From contig CANMFU010000005.1 of the NCBI GenBank assembly GCA_947497295.1, positions 62,001 through 126,000 of the forward strand: 64,000 bases of DNA. The letters run 5' to 3'. Every line of letters starts with the position of its first letter. Position 1 is the first letter of the stretch. Below the pieces are notes generated by a model. The model made no database searches. It saw only the letters and a list, made by a program, of their open reading frames with translations, and was not told the origin of the DNA. Positions 50,522 to 57,600 of the stretch are shown here, one piece after another. The translations under genes were made by a program, and so were the position numbers. This DNA comes from an uncultured Roseovarius sp. Its GTDB lineage: Bacteria > Pseudomonadota > Alphaproteobacteria > Rhodobacterales > Rhodobacteraceae.

Positions 50522-51373
50522 TCAGCCCCTGCCCATGATCTTGTCGAGGTCGATCTTGGCGATGCCATAGATCGCCAGCGCGCCGATCAGCACGATCAGT
50601 ACCATCGACAGCGCCGCGCCCAGCGACCAGTTTTGCCCGTAGGTGAACGCGGTCTGGATGTCGTCAGCGATCACGATCACCGCGCGTCCGCCCAGAATTT
50701 TCGCCTCCGCCATGGCGCCGGCGGCCAGAACAAAGGTCAGCAGATAGCCCACCATGATCCCCGGCGCGGCCAACGGCAGGTCGATCTGCGTCAGCACCTG
50801 CCAGCGCGTCGCGCCCAGATCGCGCGCCGCCTGCCGCGCGTCATCTGGCACCATCGAGATGCCTTGCGCCAGTGGAAACAGCATGAAGGGCAGGTACACA
50901 TAGACAATGCCGAAGATGATGATGCCGACGTTATAAAGCGGGCTGTTAAATCCGATCCCGGTCCAGTGGCGCAGATAGCCCTCGAACAATCCGCCCTTCA
51001 TCAGGGTCAGAACCCAGCCGAAAAGGCGGATATTTTCGGAGACAAAAAGGCTCATCACTACGGCGATGGTGACGACCAGTGCAAAGCGTTTGAACACCTT
51101 GGCCATGCCATAGGCCAGCGGCCAGCAGATCACGAAAAGGATCGTCGTGGCGGCAAAGGCCATGAACAGCGACCACAGCAGCGACTTGTAATACCCCTGA
51201 TCGGCCATCGTCTTGAAGGCTGCGAAATTGGGCATGTTGAATATGCTGAAGACCTTTTCCGGCATGATGGAAAAGATCGCAACCAACCCCAGCGGCGCGA
51301 TAAAGGCCAGCGCCAGCACCGCCAGCATCGGCAGCGATGACAGCGCGCCCAGTTTGCTGTCCAGACGCCTCAT
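50522..51373 (-). CDS. ABC transporter permease, PotB-like
   Basis: A 283-residue permease with six hydrophobic segments. N-terminal region MLAVLALAFIAPLGLVAIFS, then VVMSLFVSENIRLFGWVLTL and the EAA loop VPDDARQAARDLGATRWQVL. The end of the PotA-like ATPase gene overlaps its start (ATGA at 51370-51373). It forms the heterodimeric pore with the PotC-like protein. Confidence 0.9.
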   Translation of the reverse strand: MRRLDSKLGALSSLPMLAVLALAFIAPLGLVAIFSIMPEKVFSIFNMPNFAAFKTMADQGYYKSLLWSLFMAFAATTILFVICWPLAYGMAKVFKRFALVVTIAVVMSLFVSENIRLFGWVLTLMKGGLFEGYLRHWTGIGFNSPLYNVGIIIFGIVYVYLPFMLFPLAQGISMVPDDARQAARDLGATRWQVLTQIDLPLAAPGIMVGYLLTFVLAAGAMAEAKILGGRAVIVIADDIQTAFTYGQNWSLGAALSMVLIVLIGALAIYGIAKIDLDKIMGRG

Positions 51374-52473
51374 GCCATCTGCTCCTCGAATGCGGGCTCT
51401 TCGATCACATGCGCGCTGTCCGCGTTCCAGCCGAGGCGCACAGTGTCGCCCTCGCGCCCGTCATGGCGATCCTCGCGCAGTTTTTCGACGGTCAGGATCT
51501 GGCCGCTTTCTGTGCGGATTTCGTAATGGATGCGTGACCCCAGCGCATAAATGCCTTGCAACGTGCCGGTCACTTCAAAATCGGCGTTTTCGCCGTCTTG
51601 CAGAAATTGCACATATTCGGGGCGGATCATCAGTGTCGCGCCGCGCGTGGCAGCGATCTTGTCGGCCATCGGGCGGGTCGCGGCACCTTGCGCGGCGCTC
51701 AGTCCGGCGCCTTCGATCCGGCCGGCGGTGGCGGTTACGTCAAACAGGTTCACCTCGCCCATGAATTCGGCGACGAAACGCGACACCGGCTTGGAATAAA
51801 TCTCATCCGCATCCGAGATCTGCTCGAACCGGCCCGTCTTCATGATGGCGATGCGGTCCGACATGACCATCGCCTCTTCAAGGCTGTGGGTGATATAGAC
51901 GAATGTCTTGCCCGTGCGCGCGTGCAGGCTTTTCAGCTCTTTTTCCAGGCTTTTGCGCAGGCGATAATCCAGCGCCGACAGCGGTTCGTCAAAGAACAGG
52001 ATTTCGGGATCAAACGCCAGTGCGCGGGCCAGCGCGATACGCTGACGCTCGCCGCCCGAACATTCGGTGACGCGCTTGTCGTAATAGTGTTCGGGCAGGT
52101 GCAGCAGCTTGAGCAGCTCAAGCGCGCGTGCCTTGCGTTTGGCAGGCTCGATCTTGCGCAGCTTGAGCGGGAATTCGATATTCTGGCCCACCGACATATG
52201 CGGAAACAGCGCCAGCGATTGAAACACCATGCAGGTCGGGCGCAGGTTGGCGGGGGTCTGGTCAATGCGTTTGTCGCGCAGCCAGATTTCGCCGCTGGTG
52301 ACTTCATCCATGCCGACCAGCAGCCGGATAATGGTGGATTTGCCACTGCCTGACGGGCCGACGATGGTGAAAAACTCACCCTCCTCGATATCCAGATCGA
52401 TGCCGTGCAGGGCCGTAAACCGTCCGAAAATTTTGCGGACGCCCCGAAGGCGCAAAATGGGTTTGGCGGGCAT
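51370..52473 (-). CDS. ABC transporter ATP-binding protein, PotA-like
   Basis: A 367-residue ATPase of the spermidine/putrescine type. Walker A VGPSGSGKSTIIRL, Q-loop MVFQSLALFPHMSVGQN (ALFPHM is the PotA/CUT1-like form), signature CSGGERQRIALARAL, Walker B ILFFDEPLSALDYRLR and H-loop VYITHSLEEAM. The C-terminal TOBE-like regulatory domain (about 245-355) is present. The signature begins CSGGE rather than LSGGQ, a tolerated change. It is the first gene after an attenuator-like hairpin that follows the binding-protein gene. Confidence 0.92.
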   Translation of the reverse strand: MPAKPILRLRGVRKIFGRFTALHGIDLDIEEGEFFTIVGPSGSGKSTIIRLLVGMDEVTSGEIWLRDKRIDQTPANLRPTCMVFQSLALFPHMSVGQNIEFPLKLRKIEPAKRKARALELLKLLHLPEHYYDKRVTECSGGERQRIALARALAFDPEILFFDEPLSALDYRLRKSLEKELKSLHARTGKTFVYITHSLEEAMVMSDRIAIMKTGRFEQISDADEIYSKPVSRFVAEFMGEVNLFDVTATAGRIEGAGLSAAQGAATRPMADKIAATRGATLMIRPEYVQFLQDGENADFEVTGTLQGIYALGSRIHYEIRTESGQILTVEKLREDRHDGREGDTVRLGWNADSAHVIEEPAFEEQMA

Positions 52474-52506
52474 CTAAGTCTCCGGACTCTGAAAAAAAGG
52501 GGGCGT

Positions 52507-52535
52507 GCAGGGCGGCGGACAGACCGCCACCCTGC
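52507..52535 (-). terminator. Attenuator-like hairpin between binding-protein and ATPase genes
   Basis: On the minus strand, GCAGGG-c-GGCGG type arms (52507-52518 and 52524-52535, one mismatch) form an 11-bp stem around five bases. Eight bases further on, a run of seven T occurs. It lies 10 bp past the binding-protein stop. Such hairpins often keep binding protein levels above those of the permease. Confidence 0.7.
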
Positions 52536-52544
52536 CAGCGTCGT

Positions 52545-53678
52545 TTAGCTGCGGCGCGCTTGGGTGTAGATGTCGATCAGCGAAGAATACGAGGTAACCA
52601 CCTCATAATCGGCGGAATTCGCCATATCCTCGGCCAGCGAATCCATCTGGATCGCGTCCAGCTCATCCTCGGTGAACAGGGCCATCACCTCCTCGTTGCC
52701 CATCTGGGCCACGGGGTTGTACGTGCCTTCGGTAAAGGCGACCGAATGGGCCACTTCGGGCGTCTGCACGTATTCAAGGAAATCCTGCGCCAGATTGGTC
52801 GGATCGGGATTGTTCACCACTGATGTCAGCTCGACCCAGACACAACCCCCCTTGCCATCGACAGGGCCGGAATTGGGCGTGATTGCCCGCACATTGGTCA
52901 GACCATCAAACCGCGCGGGCGAGGCAGTATAGACGCCGCCGGTGAAATAGGCGTCAATTTCGCCGTTGATAAGCGCGGTGTTCATCGCCACCAGATCGTC
53001 GGTCAGCAGCCGTGCATTGCCAAAGATATATTCGGCGGTTGTCTTGAACTTTTGCTGATCCTCGCCCTCGATCGCCTGAAACGGGTTCAGCCCGGATGCC
53101 ATCGCCATGTGGATGATGTTCCAGTTGTCATAGGTCAGAACGCCGTAGCGACCCTTCATCTTTTCGTCAAAGAACAGGTTCCAACCCTCGTCCTCTGCCG
53201 TCTCGCGGCTGATCTTGTCAGTGTTCACCACAAAGGAGAAGGGGCCGTAGCGCTGCGGCATACCCAGAAGATCGCCGTTCTCGGCAAAAGCCAGCGGATA
53301 AGGCTCGGCAAATTCCGGCAGCATCTTGTCGAAATAGGGCATGAAGCGGTCCTTATCCATCGCCTTGATCAGGCCCTCGGGATAAAGCTGGTTGCGCGCC
53401 CATGGCTGGTTGACGTTGATCAGATCCCAAACGCGCACCTCGCCGGCGCGCAGCTTGTTGATCATGTCGGGGTCCGATGTACCGCTTTCGGCGCGCACGG
53501 TGGCGTCGGGATGCAGGGCACGATAGGGGCCAAGCACGGGGTCCGAATTGTAGCCCTCCCAGCACAGGATGTTCAGCTCATTGTCGCGCGCGGCATAGGC
53601 GGCACGCGGGCCCATCAGGCCACCTGCACCCAGCAGCGCACCGGCGCCGGCAGCAAACTGTCGTCTTGAAAGTGTCAT
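52545..53678 (-). CDS. ABC transporter substrate-binding protein, PotD/PotF-like, Tat-type signal
   Basis: A 377-residue periplasmic binding protein. The N-terminus has a twin-arginine signal, LSRRQFAAGAGALLGAGGLM, then GPRAAYAARDN. The spermidine/putrescine family layout is seen in LNILCWEGYNSDPVLGPY, VRVWDLINVNQPWARNQLY and GPFSFVVNTDKISRETAED. ATG 53678 is chosen, with GGGAGGA upstream. Ligand: a cationic amine such as 1-amino-2-propanol or aminoacetone is inferred from the BMC context. The use of Tat rather than Sec is unusual for this family and suggests folding before export. Confidence 0.88.
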   Translation of the reverse strand: MTLSRRQFAAGAGALLGAGGLMGPRAAYAARDNELNILCWEGYNSDPVLGPYRALHPDATVRAESGTSDPDMINKLRAGEVRVWDLINVNQPWARNQLYPEGLIKAMDKDRFMPYFDKMLPEFAEPYPLAFAENGDLLGMPQRYGPFSFVVNTDKISRETAEDEGWNLFFDEKMKGRYGVLTYDNWNIIHMAMASGLNPFQAIEGEDQQKFKTTAEYIFGNARLLTDDLVAMNTALINGEIDAYFTGGVYTASPARFDGLTNVRAITPNSGPVDGKGGCVWVELTSVVNNPDPTNLAQDFLEYVQTPEVAHSVAFTEGTYNPVAQMGNEEVMALFTEDELDAIQMDSLAEDMANSADYEVVTSYSSLIDIYTQARRS

Positions 53679-53765
53679 GGTCAATCCTCCCGAGATTGTT
53701 GGTTATGGTTTTATGCTGATTCCCATGCGCTCTTACGGCGTTTTCCGGCCCAGCCTTGTCGTCCC

Positions 53766-54395
53766 TTACTTTTTCCGTCCCTTTATGCCTTCGAGGCATT
53801 TTGTGATTGTTTCGCGGGCGGTCTTCATGTCCTTGAGGGATCCGGACATGAAGATGCGGCCGGTGGCGCCCATCATCTGGACGTCGTTGATGGTCGCGTT
53901 TGGCGCGGCTTTTTCGGCCTCGTTGGCGGCGACGCAGGCGAAGAGGGCTGGGGCCATTTCGTAGATCAAAAGCGCCACGCCGGGGATCAGGATCGAGCCG
54001 TCGCGCGAGCGGTTGAGAATGATCGCGTGCTGGTCCGACAGGTCCTCGATGATGTCGTGGTAAAGGATCGTCGGCGCCAGCTGGTCTTCGGGTTTCGCAC
54101 TGATGCCCTTGAGGATGGCGCGCCCGGCCACCTCGACATCCTTCATGTCGTCGGCATGCAGCTCCAGCAGGCCGAACTGGCGTTCGGTGAACAGGATGCC
54201 CGGCTCCATGTCCGGCGCTTCCTTCAGCGCCAGATCGGTGATGCGGTGAATGCTGAGCGCCGGAGCCACCTCGATGATCAGCGAGTTCTGCCCGGTAAAG
54301 GGAGGATACCCCCGCGCCCTTGTGGGCGAGGACAGATAGGCCGCGAACTGCGGTTGCAGATCCTCGATCGGCAGGTAGACACGCAATTCAGTCAT
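53766..54395 (-). CDS. Microcompartment shell protein, tandem BMC-T type (copy 2)
   Basis: A 209-residue shell protein with two BMC-like domains (about 1-105 and 106-209). It would form trimers that look like hexagonal tiles, often with a gated pore. Visible strands: LRVYLPIEDLQPQFAAYLSS, LIIEVAPALSIHRITDLALK, LFTERQFGLLELHADDMKDV and LIYEMAPALFACVAANEAEK, MMGATGRIFMSGSLKDMKTA. The 'PxQ..AY' start and 'ERQFG.L..H' block recur in the copy at 55448. The second domain ends TRETITKCLEGI-like. It is the last shell gene before the transporter genes. Confidence 0.88.
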   Translation of the reverse strand: MTELRVYLPIEDLQPQFAAYLSSPTRARGYPPFTGQNSLIIEVAPALSIHRITDLALKEAPDMEPGILFTERQFGLLELHADDMKDVEVAGRAILKGISAKPEDQLAPTILYHDIIEDLSDQHAIILNRSRDGSILIPGVALLIYEMAPALFACVAANEAEKAAPNATINDVQMMGATGRIFMSGSLKDMKTARETITKCLEGIKGRKK

Positions 54396-54420
54396 CAAAA
54401 TGCTCCGGCTTCAGGGACGC

Positions 54421-54699
54421 TTATTGTGCGGCGTCAAAATGCTTGCCCAGATCGGCATGGGGGCGCGGGATCACGTGGACGGCGGTGACGTCACCCACTT
54501 GGCTGGCCGCTTCGGCACCTGCTTCGGTGGCGGCCTTGACCGCGCCCACATCGCCGCGCACGACGACCGAGACCAGCCCGCCGCCGACCTCATTGCGGGC
54601 GACGATTTCCACATTCGCCGCCTTGACCATCGCATCCGCCGCCGCCAGCGCCGGCACGTAGCCCTTGGTTTCGATCATCCCGAGTGCGAGATTTGCCAT
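54421..54699 (-). CDS. Microcompartment shell protein, BMC-H hexamer
   Basis: A 92-residue canonical BMC-H protein, very like PduA/Ccm[59 protein letters not shown] and [18 protein letters not shown]. The inter-hexamer lysine of the family (in MVKAANV, Lys25) is present. The pore loop reads VGGGL, i.e. three glycines, where PduA has GSG. It would tile the shell faces and its pore should pass small solutes. GGAGAGAGT precedes the ATG on the minus strand. Placement between BMC-P and BMC-T2 is in a tight operon. Confidence 0.97.
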   Translation of the reverse strand: MANLALGMIETKGYVPALAAADAMVKAANVEIVARNEVGGGLVSVVVRGDVGAVKAATEAGAEAASQVGDVTAVHVIPRPHADLGKHFDAAQ

Positions 54700-54711
54700 T
54701 TACTCTCTCCT

Positions 54712-54984
54712 TCAGTTTTTGCCGGACTTGCCGGATTTGTTGGGGGTTTCTTCATCAATAGAGCCGATGATGAGCGCATCGATCGCCGCGGTGCGATCCG
54801 TAAAATAGGCGGCTGCAACCGATCCTTGAGTGATCAGCACCGCCTCTCCGGGGGCGCATCCCAGCGGGTCGAACGCAATCAGGCGCGCGCCTGTTTCGGT
54901 TTCGACCTCCAGATACCCGCCGGTCGGCATGGTATCGATCCGGCGCGAGGCCCAGATTTTCCCGGTCACGGTTGCGCGTATCAT
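54712..54984 (-). CDS. Microcompartment shell vertex protein, BMC-P (EutN/CcmL type)
   Basis: A 90-residue pentameric vertex protein. The fold is recognised from MIRATVTGKIWASRRIDTMP, then YLEVETETGARLIAFDPLGC, APGEAVLITQGSVAAAYFTD and AAIDALIIGSIDE. A Lys/Ser-rich tail (EETPNKSGKSGKN) is extra. It closes the icosahedral vertices of the shell. ATG 54984 overlaps the upstream stop (ATGA). Confidence 0.95.
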   Translation of the reverse strand: MIRATVTGKIWASRRIDTMPTGGYLEVETETGARLIAFDPLGCAPGEAVLITQGSVAAAYFTDRTAAIDALIIGSIDEETPNKSGKSGKN

Positions 54985-55448
54985 GTTGCAAACCTTTCGA
55001 TCTTGATGCCCCGGCGGCGTGCCTCGTCATTGGCAAGCGGCGTGAGGCGGCATTGTTTGGGCACGCGCAGCACCTTGGCGCTGCTGTCCAGCGCGTCGAT
55101 GTCACGCTCGGTCACCAGCGTCTTGGTCAGCTCCGCCGCCTTGGTACGGGGCGGCTGCGCGGTGGAATGCTGGGCGGGCGTGTGATGCACCACCGGGCGC
55201 GGCGCGTAGGTATTGGCGGGCGCGGGCATTCCGCCCGACAGCTCGAAGCGCTGCGCGCCGCTGGTGACGGCGGCGGCAAACTCCGGATCGCTCTGCGCGC
55301 GCATCAAGAGGTCGCGCGCGAAGCGGTCCAGATCGGCGCTGCCGCTGATCTGCACAGCCTCGGGCGCGCGCGCCGGCGCGATTTCGGATCGCAGCGCCGC
55401 GATCTCCTCGCGCAGGATGTTGCGTATTTCGTCGCGCAATGCAGACAT
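54981..55448 (-). CDS. BMC-locus protein with encapsulation-peptide-like helix and EutT/EutQ-like tail
   Basis: A 155-residue protein in three parts. Residues 1-22 are an amphipathic helix (LRDEIRNILREEIAALRSEI) of the kind that targets cargo to shells. A linker, acidic then Pro/His/Gln-rich (about 60-100: HHTPAQHSTAQPPR), follows. The last 50 residues read LVTERDIDALDSSAKVLRVP then KQCRLTPLANDEARRRGIKI, which resembles the N-terminal segment of EutT and EutQ (IT...LTPxAR......I.I). No catalytic site is visible. It lies between the BMC-T1 and BMC-P genes. Its likely role is scaffold or cargo linker. GTG 55451 is an alternative start. Confidence 0.7.
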   Translation of the reverse strand: MSALRDEIRNILREEIAALRSEIAPARAPEAVQISGSADLDRFARDLLMRAQSDPEFAAAVTSGAQRFELSGGMPAPANTYAPRPVVHHTPAQHSTAQPPRTKAAELTKTLVTERDIDALDSSAKVLRVPKQCRLTPLANDEARRRGIKIERFAT

Positions 55449-56059
55449 CACTCGGCCCCCGCCGCGCGCAGCGCGCCCTCGGCAGCGTTGCGGGCATTGC
55501 GTACATCCGCCTCGGTCCCGGCAAGGTAAAGCCTGCCATTGGCGCCGATCGGGCGCATGTCGATCACCTTGATATCGGCCTCTTTTTCGGCCTCGTTACA
55601 GGCCAGCACCGCATAGGCCGCCGACTGACATTCCAGCAGATAAACCGATTCACCGCCCAGAACCATCGACCCCATCTTGTTGCGGTTCATCAGGAATGCA
55701 TGCTGGTTTTCGATATTGGTGACGATTTTCGAGGCAAGGATTTTCGGCGGCGCCACATCATGCGCCGTGGTCCCCAGTTGCTGCATCACCGCCTCCGCGC
55801 CCGCCTGCACCTCGGCGGTGGAGCGCGAATGGAACTGCAATGTGCCGAACTGGCGTTCCACCACCAGAAGGCCCGCGCGCACATCGGCGGATTTCAGCAC
55901 CACATCGGTCAGCGCCTCGATATCAAGACCCGGCGCGATCTCGACAATCTGCGCCGCCATGCGCGCGCGCGGCAGCGATCCGCGCATCCATGTGGACAGA
56001 TAAGCCAGCGTTTGCGGCTGCAATTGGTCGATAAAGATCGAGGCGCGTAGATCGGTCAT
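55448..56059 (-). CDS. Microcompartment shell protein, tandem BMC-T type (copy 1)
   Basis: A 203-residue shell protein with two BMC-like domains. It is a distant paralogue of the copy at 53766: LRASIFIDQLQPQTLAYLST, IVEIAPGLDIEALTDVVLKS, GLLVVERQFGTLQFHSRSTA and VYLLECQSAAYAVLACNEAE, RPIGANGRLYLAGTEADVRN are aligned blocks. Domain 1 lacks the insert GYPPFTGQN of copy 2. Trimer with a pore is expected. It overlaps the aldehyde dehydrogenase gene and the EutT/EutQ-like gene by ATGA-type junctions. Confidence 0.88.
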   Translation of the reverse strand: MTDLRASIFIDQLQPQTLAYLSTWMRGSLPRARMAAQIVEIAPGLDIEALTDVVLKSADVRAGLLVVERQFGTLQFHSRSTAEVQAGAEAVMQQLGTTAHDVAPPKILASKIVTNIENQHAFLMNRNKMGSMVLGGESVYLLECQSAAYAVLACNEAEKEADIKVIDMRPIGANGRLYLAGTEADVRNARNAAEGALRAAGAE

Positions 56060-57600
56060 TTCTGGCCTCCGGTCAGCCCTCTGAGTTCTTCCAGGATCAG
56101 CTGGCGCAGCATGTCGCGATCACTGCCTTCCAGCGCAGAGGGGGCGATGGGCGCACGCGGCGCGGCATGGGCCGGGCGGGGCTGGCTGGGCAGCTTGCTG
56201 TCCAGCACCGACAGATCAAAATGCTCGAACGGCACCGAGGCATCGCTGTTATAGGCAATGCGCGTCCAGTGCACCAAATTCTGCGGGCCGACATTCTCGC
56301 CCACCGACGAGCGCCCGGCAAAGCCGGTGCCGATCATGAAGGAGGGCGGCAGATGCGTGGCAAACCCGGCCGCGCCTTGGCTGCAGGGCGCATTCACCAC
56401 CACGCGGTAAACCGGCAGGGCACTCGCAAATTGCAGCAACCGGTCCGGCGCCTCGCCGTGGAAGGCCGCCGAATGGCCGCCGCCGCGTTTCAGGATCTGC
56501 GCCGCAATCGTCATCGCCTGTTGAAAGTCCACCGCCGAGGCCAGTGTCAGCACCGGGCACAGTTTCTCGCGCAGCAGCAGGTCGTCCTGCCCCGGCGCGC
56601 TCAGCACCGGCACAAGGATACGCGCCGAAGGGTTGACGCGGATGCCCGCCTTGTCGGCGATCCATGTGGCGGATTTGCCGATGGCCGCCACGTTGAAGCC
56701 GTGATCGGTAAAGAGATACGCGCGCAGCTTGTCGGTGTCGCCCTCGTTGCACAGATGCGCACCGGCACTGCGCAGGGCGCGCTCCATATTGGCGCGGTTG
56801 GCGTCCAGCGTCAGAACCACGCTTTCATTGGTGCACAGCACCGAATTGTCAAAGCTCTTGCTGTCCACCAGCCGTTTCGCGGTCGCGTCCACCTTGGCCG
56901 ACGGATCAACATAGGCCACCGCATTGCCCGGCCCCACACCCATCGCCGGATTGCCCGAAGAATAGGCCGCGCGCACCATCGGCCCGCCGCCCGTGGCCAT
57001 GATCACCGCCACCTTGTCAGACGCCATGACCTCCTGCACCAGCGGGACCGAGGGCTGCTCGATACACTGGATCAGACCGGCGGGCGCGCCTGCGGCCTCG
57101 GCGGCATCGGCCAGCGTTTTGGCGGCTGCAACACTGCACTCGCGCGCCGCAGGATGCGGGCTGAACACGATGGCATTGCGGCTGAGGATCGCCAGCATCG
57201 CCTTGTAATAAAGCGTGGCAATCGGGTTGGTCGCGGGCGTCAGCGCGAAGACCACACCGGCGGGTTTGGGCAGTTCCACCATCTTGGCATCGGGCAGGAT
57301 GCGCGGGCTGACCAGATCCAGATCGCGGTAGTAATCCAAGAGCGCCAAGGTGCTGAGCTCGTTCTTCAGCTTCTTGTGCTCGACCACGCCAAAGCCGGTC
57401 TCGCGCACCGCCCAATCGGCGTAATGCCCCGCCTGCGCATGGCCCGCACGCGCCACCGCCTCGGCCACTTTCAGCACGGTTTCACGATTTGCCTTGCCGA
57501 ACTGGCGCACGGCCCAATGGGCGCGGCTGATCTTCATATGGGCGGTCGCGAGCGCGGGGTCCGGAACGACCAGACGCGCGGCGTTTGGATCGGCGGTCAT
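56056..57600 (-). CDS. CoA-acylating-type aldehyde dehydrogenase of BMC locus
   Basis: A 514-residue ALDH. The nucleophile Cys256 is in SFDNSVLCTNESVVL, the form of CoA-acylating enzymes (PduP/EutE-like: FDN...C..E). Cofactor region VFALTPATNPIATL and ATGGGPMVRAAYSSGNPAMG (given in pieces) are family typical. After a Pro/Ala-rich linker, the last 22 residues are an amphipathic segment with core DRDMLRQLILEELRGL, a probable encapsulation peptide, at the C-terminus. It should oxidise an aldehyde (propionaldehyde or similar) to acyl-CoA inside the shell. The ATG overlaps the PLP-enzyme stop (ATGA). Confidence 0.92.
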   Translation of the reverse strand: MTADPNAARLVVPDPALATAHMKISRAHWAVRQFGKANRETVLKVAEAVARAGHAQAGHYADWAVRETGFGVVEHKKLKNELSTLALLDYYRDLDLVSPRILPDAKMVELPKPAGVVFALTPATNPIATLYYKAMLAILSRNAIVFSPHPAARECSVAAAKTLADAAEAAGAPAGLIQCIEQPSVPLVQEVMASDKVAVIMATGGGPMVRAAYSSGNPAMGVGPGNAVAYVDPSAKVDATAKRLVDSKSFDNSVLCTNESVVLTLDANRANMERALRSAGAHLCNEGDTDKLRAYLFTDHGFNVAAIGKSATWIADKAGIRVNPSARILVPVLSAPGQDDLLLREKLCPVLTLASAVDFQQAMTIAAQILKRGGGHSAAFHGEAPDRLLQFASALPVYRVVVNAPCSQGAAGFATHLPPSFMIGTGFAGRSSVGENVGPQNLVHWTRIAYNSDASVPFEHFDLSVLDSKLPSQPRPAHAAPRAPIAPSALEGSDRDMLRQLILEELRGLTGGQK

